A stretch of DNA of 64,000 nt from Aphodosoma sp045631465 (lineage in GTDB: Bacteria; Bacteroidota; Bacteroidia; Bacteroidales; Paludibacteraceae). The translations under genes were made by a program, and so were the position numbers. Positions 59,309-64,000 of the stretch are shown piece by piece. Under the pieces are notes generated by a model. It was not told where the DNA came from. It did no database searches and was given only the letters and a program-made list of their open reading frames with translations. The stretch covers positions 1-64,000 of the forward strand of contig JAZQUV010000004.1 of the NCBI GenBank assembly GCA_045631465.1. Direction: 5' to 3'. Numbering within the stretch: position 1 is the stretch's first letter; every line of letters starts with the position of its first letter.

Positions 59309-62300
59309 TTATTTGATTACCAATTTTTCTAACTCAACATCACCATCGGCATACTCAATTTGTATTATATAAAGTCCCGATTGCAATTTTGTATCAATAT
59401 GGTTTTCACCTTCTGTCAATGCAAATGTAGCACACAACATACCCGACAAATCATACACGCGAGCTTGTGCCAATCCCTTCACTTGGGCTATCACCACATC
59501 CTCTTTCGAGAATATCACCACTCCTGCATCCGACAACTCTTGAGCCGAAAATTCGCGTGGTGTCAAACCACATGTAAACGTCTGCACCATGTCGTCTTTG
59601 CGTGTCAACAACACTTGATATACTCCGTTGAAATCGAGATTTTCTGCACCGGCATACAATTGTGTACCTGTTGCACCTTCGATTGGTTGCCCATTCAAGA
59701 ACCATTGATATGCCACAAACTCATATCCTCCATTATAGTCTTTATTCTTCACCGCAAGCAAGTCATTCCAACGTTGAGCTATGACTTCGGTCGAATAGAA
59801 CACATCAAACGGCATCGACACTTCGCTATTACCACAATCTTGATTATAGAAAGTCAACATTGCCTCATATCTATCTGGCACTACGCCGTCAGGCATAGCT
59901 ATCTCTATCACACCCGATGCGCCTTTTTCTATGCCTTCACCTTCTTCAAATATCACCTCTACATCCTCAAATCCCTCTTTCTGAGCTTTATCAAGATAAC
60001 GCACGCTATAGCCCGAAACAAAACCCTCCGACACACTATAACCTACCTCAAACATATCATCATCTTCGCATATTTCGGTTGGCATATTATCTAAGTTAAT
60101 TGTCAACGCCTCCAACACTGTCAAATCGAGGATAAAATACAACGAGTCGCAACCTATCGAACTTGGCACACCATATTCATATACACCAGTCGAATCTACA
60201 ATCATCTTTCCGTTCCAGAAGAATGGCACTTCCGACGAACATACTGTAGTGTCCAAACGAATAGTGTCAGCCACCAACGTACGCAAGTTCAATTGCAATA
60301 TAGAGTCGCAACCAAACACCGACGTTAGAGTATCGGTATAAACGCCAGGCTCGGTATATACTTTACCATTAAATTCCACCTCTACACCTTCACAAATATA
60401 CATATCGGTTTCGGCAAACGATGCACTTGTAGCAGGAGCTTCGATAGTGTACTCTTTCACATCCTCACACGTATTGTACATGCCGCGCAACACCACTTTG
60501 AATGTGTCGCCTTCGTTAGGCACAACAACACGCGGATTTACTTCTGCCGAAATAGTTTGTCCATTTTCAAACACCGTACCTTTGCTGCTTTGTATCTCCC
60601 AATAATACTCTTTCACCTTCACATCGGCATTATTCACATCAACAGTATCTATCACATTGCCTTTCTCATCCATCTTCAAATCGACCATCTTACTCAAGTT
60701 GGTCAACTGCACATAATTGATACAATTACGAGGTTTGCTTTCGAACGACATATCCACTTTTGGCACACGTGGCCATACGTTTGCTTCTAATTCAAACGAG
60801 CAACCATTGTCCTCTGGGTATATCAATTCTACTACATACGAGTTTACATCATTCTCGGCAGGCACAAAAAAGCGTTCTGTGCTCACTGGTGTTTTTGTTT
60901 GATCGCCTTTCACATACCACAAGTAGTTGAACCCATCTGGCACAAACAAGGTGTCAGCCTTTTCGGTACAACTCATACCGCCCACCTCACCTTCGGTGCA
61001 ATCGAGGGCAAAATATCCATAAGCAAAGTGATAATCTGCCTCACAAGCATTAAGCGTCAACACGATTCTAACTGTTTGTCCTGCATATTGCTTCAAGTTC
61101 ATACCCAACACACTCCAATCCAACCACTTGATTGGACAGGCTTTGTCCAAAGTTTCGCCTTCGGCTGGTTGATAAGTCTTCCAACCGCGAGTATTACCCT
61201 CTGCCACATCGCGCGCATTAAAGTCGGCCGATGCACATTGCAAGGTCATACCTCTCATATCCTTGATTTGCACCTGGATACGAGTTTGCATATTGGCTGG
61301 GTGATGCGCTGCATATTGTAGCACAGCTGCATAGTGCAACAACAACACCGATTTATCTTGAGGAATTGTATAGGTATACGTGATTTGCCCCGACACCGAA
61401 CCGCCGATTGGCGAATCGCCATGTTCACCTTCGGTCCAGTTGCCAAGACGCACCGACGCAATTTGACCCTCTGGCACAGTTTTCAACTTATATCCTGTCA
61501 ATCTATCATACTCATCATTCATATAGTGAATTGTATGAATACTATGACGACTCTCATAGCCATAATCAATCACACGTGCATTTGCTGTAGGGTCAACAAA
61601 ATTACCATAAGTACATGTCGTTCCGGCTGCATGAAAATCCATATAGTTCAAGCAGTGGTTACTCTCATTATATACAATGTAATTCGATTTCTCTACCCAA
61701 AAACTTGTATCATTATCGCACAACGAACGGATTCTGAAGTTATAAACACCTTCTGGTATCATTGCATATGGAATAGAATACTCTTTTGCTTGAATACCGC
61801 TCACCAAAGTGTAAGTTGTATCGGTCATCGACGACATTCTGTAATAGATTATCTCATACGAGTCGGCTTTACCCTCCCACGACAATTTTATGCCCGAAGC
61901 ATCTTCGTCTATCACAATATTAGTTGGTTTAACAGCACACGCTGTTGGCGATTTTGCTCTATCCAATTGAATATTGTCGATACATGCACCTGGGGCATAA
62001 ATATTCTTATCACCATCTTCTTTGAACAAGAATACCAAGTAGTAGTTACCATCAGCAGGTGCCACCAACTGACCCTCTACTTGTTTCCACAACGAAGTTT
62101 TGAATACTTCTGTACCATCTATGCTTATGAAAGGATTATCTATCGCATATTGTGGGAAACCATTCATAGCCACTGCTGTAGGTTTAGCTCCCGAATAGAA
62201 TGCCACACGCATAACATCGGAGTTTTCGTGGTCCTCACCTTGCAAACGATAATCAAAAACTAAGTCGTATGTACCTTTTGCCAAATAGAATGATTTATAT

Positions 62301-62584
62301 GCTATGACCGTACTACCCGATGTTGTATGCGAATAACCCGCTGTTACGCCATTATCTGCCGACACATATATAGCATTAGCACCCATTCTATGCACAGCCT
62401 TACCTACCGAAAATGTATGACCAATCTTAGCTCGTTTCTCAAACTTCCAACCATACGTACCAGAGGTATCTTCGGGAGCCTCAAATCCACAAAAGTATGG
62501 TAGCGGATGATAGCCATCTTGCCCATAGAGCAAAACACCCACCGACAAAAACATTAACATTAATAAATAACGGATGATTTTCAT
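59309..62584 (-). CDS. T9SS-secreted surface protein
   Basis: A 1091-residue secreted protein with signal peptide MKIIRYLLMLMFLSVGVLLYGQ. An N-terminal jelly-roll domain (PYFCGFEAPEDTSGTYGW ... GACIDNIQLDRA) and an Fn3-like domain (KPTNIVIDEDASGIKLSW) resemble one module of the giant adhesins. A long middle region of unknown folds and two GCDS repeats (YICEGVEVEFNGKVYTEPGVY...FGCDSILQL; IGCDSLYFI) follow. A segment with YQWFLNGQPIEGATGTQLY and a T9SS C-terminal domain (ARVYDLSGMLCATF, SGLYIIQIEYADG, KLVIK) close it. The C-terminal third is paralogous to the next gene upstream, which is 30 bases away and probably co-transcribed. Confidence 0.8.
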   Translation of the reverse strand: MKIIRYLLMLMFLSVGVLLYGQDGYHPLPYFCGFEAPEDTSGTYGWKFEKRAKIGHTFSVGKAVHRMGANAIYVSADNGVTAGYSHTTSGSTVIAYKSFYLAKGTYDLVFDYRLQGEDHENSDVMRVAFYSGAKPTAVAMNGFPQYAIDNPFISIDGTEVFKTSLWKQVEGQLVAPADGNYYLVFLFKEDGDKNIYAPGACIDNIQLDRAKSPTACAVKPTNIVIDEDASGIKLSWEGKADSYEIIYYRMSSMTDTTYTLVSGIQAKEYSIPYAMIPEGVYNFRIRSLCDNDTSFWVEKSNYIVYNESNHCLNYMDFHAAGTTCTYGNFVDPTANARVIDYGYESRHSIHTIHYMNDEYDRLTGYKLKTVPEGQIASVRLGNWTEGEHGDSPIGGSVSGQITYTYTIPQDKSVLLLHYAAVLQYAAHHPANMQTRIQVQIKDMRGMTLQCASADFNARDVAEGNTRGWKTYQPAEGETLDKACPIKWLDWSVLGMNLKQYAGQTVRIVLTLNACEADYHFAYGYFALDCTEGEVGGMSCTEKADTLFVPDGFNYLWYVKGDQTKTPVSTERFFVPAENDVNSYVVELIYPEDNGCSFELEANVWPRVPKVDMSFESKPRNCINYVQLTNLSKMVDLKMDEKGNVIDTVDVNNADVKVKEYYWEIQSSKGTVFENGQTISAEVNPRVVVPNEGDTFKVVLRGMYNTCEDVKEYTIEAPATSASFAETDMYICEGVEVEFNGKVYTEPGVYTDTLTSVFGCDSILQLNLRTLVADTIRLDTTVCSSEVPFFWNGKMIVDSTGVYEYGVPSSIGCDSLYFILDLTVLEALTINLDNMPTEICEDDDMFEVGYSVSEGFVSGYSVRYLDKAQKEGFEDVEVIFEEGEGIEKGASGVIEIAMPDGVVPDRYEAMLTFYNQDCGNSEVSMPFDVFYSTEVIAQRWNDLLAVKNKDYNGGYEFVAYQWFLNGQPIEGATGTQLYAGAENLDFNGVYQVLLTRKDDMVQTFTCGLTPREFSAQELSDAGVVIFSKEDVVIAQVKGLAQARVYDLSGMLCATFALTEGENHIDTKLQSGLYIIQIEYADGDVELEKLVIK

Positions 62585-62614
62585 AGAATAGATTTATATA
62601 GATTTTTTGTTTGT

Positions 62615-64000
62615 TTACTTAATTACGATTTTTTGCAACAAGCGTTTGCCACCTTGTTCGATGTCTAAGACATATACACCTTGTTGTTGTGGTGTGATAC
62701 TCAACTCGCCTGCAGTGGTCAAAGTCTCCGAACCCAACAAAATACCTGTCGAAGTCCAGCAACGCACCACACATTCTGCTCCATCAAACAACACTATAAC
62801 TCTCTCTCCCACACCTACCACATTCGATGCCAAACCAATAGTCTCGCCCGACACCTCTTCTATTGGAGTTGGATCGCCTTTCATTCTGAACATACATGTC
62901 ATTATCATCTCTGTTTCGCCCTCTCTAACCAAGCCTACCGCATATTCTACACCTGGTTGCAATCCATTCTCATCCAAATATAGATATGTAGTTATTTCGC
63001 CTTCTATTGGTTGTCCGTTTTCGTACCATTGATAGTTGCTGAACGAATACCCACCATTATTATCGGCATCCAACAACACAAGCAAGTTGTCGAATTTTTG
63101 TGCTATTGTCTCAGCGGCATACATCACATTCAATTCCACTGTTTGCACACACGACTCTGTCTCACCCCTACTATTCTTATAGTAGAATATCACATTCATC
63201 TCATATCTACCTGGGCGCACAGGATTGATAGCCGCTTTGCTATCGGTCAAATCGCTTGGCGACACCACCAAACGGCCTTTTGTCTCGGTCAATTCACGCT
63301 CCTTCACGTCTTTGAAACCAAAGCTCTTAGCCGAATCCGAGAATTGAATTTCATACGAAGTAAAGTCGCCATCAACCACTTCATATTCGATATACAAATC
63401 ATCGCCACTACACAAATCCACACTCTTAGGCAATTTCACATTTGCCACCGACAAGAGCAATGTCACCACAGTGTCACATTCGCAGTCGCTTGCAGCATCG
63501 GCTTTGTACACAGTGCGATATTTGCCAGATTTGCAAAATTCTTGACCATTTAGATTATAACAACTACCGCCACAAATATATGCCTCCAAGGTGTCGCGTT
63601 GTTTCGGAACAACAGTCAAATCGAGATATACAGTCGAGTCGCAACCACCGAATGTTGTACCACGATACACTCGATACACACCCTCTTGAGTATATTTACG
63701 TCCCTCAACTTTCAACGATTTACCTTCGCAAATCGTCTCTTTTATTGTATCCACTACGGCACCCAAACGAGGCACATTCACCACAACGATAGTATCGTCC
63801 CAACACTCGCCACCCGAAATAGCTGCCGACAACATCATTTCATATTGTCCACCTTCGTTAGGGAATCTATATTCGAGGCTATCGCCTGTTTGTATCAACT
63901 CAAAGTTATCACCTTTTTTAATTTTCCATTCATACATCTCACACTTTTCGCCGGTTGCACCGCGCGCTGTAGTCACATGGCTTGTGTTTTGGAACATCAT
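62615..64000 (-). CDS. T9SS-secreted surface protein, 5' end outside the window
   Basis: The last 461 codons of a gene that continues past the window edge; the methionine at the edge is not evidence of a start. The visible part has GCDS-type repeats (ETICEGKSLKVEGRKYTQEGVY...GGCDSTVYLDL; AYICGGSCYNLNGQEF...CECDTVVTLLL), then a domain with FSNYQWYENGQPIEGEITTYLY, and a T9SS C-terminal domain ending VVRCWTSTGILLGS, GVYVLDIEQGGKRLLQKIVIK. It matches the last third of the neighbouring 1091-residue protein, so the two are tandem paralogues. Surface display through T9SS is expected. Confidence 0.8.
   Translation of the reverse strand: MMFQNTSHVTTARGATGEKCEMYEWKIKKGDNFELIQTGDSLEYRFPNEGGQYEMMLSAAISGGECWDDTIVVVNVPRLGAVVDTIKETICEGKSLKVEGRKYTQEGVYRVYRGTTFGGCDSTVYLDLTVVPKQRDTLEAYICGGSCYNLNGQEFCKSGKYRTVYKADAASDCECDTVVTLLLSVANVKLPKSVDLCSGDDLYIEYEVVDGDFTSYEIQFSDSAKSFGFKDVKERELTETKGRLVVSPSDLTDSKAAINPVRPGRYEMNVIFYYKNSRGETESCVQTVELNVMYAAETIAQKFDNLLVLLDADNNGGYSFSNYQWYENGQPIEGEITTYLYLDENGLQPGVEYAVGLVREGETEMIMTCMFRMKGDPTPIEEVSGETIGLASNVVGVGERVIVLFDGAECVVRCWTSTGILLGSETLTTAGELSITPQQQGVYVLDIEQGGKRLLQKIVIK

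Overview
The window looks like a piece of the chromosome of an anaerobic member of the Bacteroidales. The evidence is: Bacteroidetes-type promoters (-7 box TAnnTTTG, with a TTTG about 19-20 bp upstream); secreted proteins ending in type IX secretion (T9SS) C-terminal domains; lipoproteins of families largely confined to this phylum (Omp28-like, DUF6242); the par-DUF5683-MltD cluster; and the DUF1599-DoxX/BT_3928-tpiA cluster. A Pta-AckA-CoA-transferase block indicates acetate and probably propionate/succinate fermentation. I cannot name the family or genus. No rRNA, tRNA, CRISPR array, transposase or integrase was seen.

Layout. 0.3-3.7 kb: a TetR regulator and a YfcE-type phosphodiesterase, split by an AT-rich two-gene insert (a nucleotidyl-cyclase-like protein and a membrane-anchored partner) bounded by a perfect 30-bp direct repeat. 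3.7-7.7 kb: fermentation genes pta, ackA and a CoA-transferase. 7.8-11.3 kb: two paralogous Omp28-type lipoproteins. 11.4-17.5 kb, minus strand: an ATP-grasp-like protein, sufE, aroA, a DUF6242 lipoprotein, lgt and dusB. 17.7-18.9 kb, plus strand: a SufT/MIP18-type protein and lpxH. 18.9-25.3 kb, minus strand: alkaline phosphatase, a MerR regulator, a MltD-like lytic transglycosylase, DUF5683, parB, parA and a family 9 glycosyltransferase. 25.6-36.9 kb, plus strand: a 3774-residue T9SS adhesin. 37.0-41.3 kb, minus strand: tpiA, BT_3928/DoxX, DUF1599 and a Na/Pi cotransporter. 41.5-46.5 kb: a nucleoside kinase, a DUF4143 ATPase behind a 48-bp palindrome, and a RecQ-like helicase. 46.6-64 kb, minus strand: a small Cys-rich exported protein, a 3463-residue T9SS adhesin paralogous to the first, an OmpA-family protein, and two more T9SS-secreted proteins, the last cut by the window edge.

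The most unusual signal is a set of short tandem arrays with a strict 7-bp period. Different arrays use different sequences (CAACTTT, ATTCATA, CATTCCT, AAAATTG), but nearly all share one CA (or TG) per 7 bp in fixed register, often as a TG-oriented block followed by a CA-oriented block. They sit at successive gene junctions (pta/ackA/CoA-transferase, sufE, DUF6242/aroA, parA/parB, upstream of sufT), abut or contain start and stop codons, and occur in frame inside aroA and in Fn3 loops of the first giant adhesin. Second to this are the 30-bp-repeat-bounded cyclase-like cassette and the inverted pair of giant adhesin genes.

How the genes work together: the window mixes housekeeping (fermentation, shikimate pathway, Fe-S assembly, lipid A and lipoprotein maturation, chromosome segregation, glycolysis) with a heavy investment in envelope and surface proteins. 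Four T9SS cargo proteins and an OmpA-type peptidoglycan tether lie here, but none of the T9SS machinery itself does.
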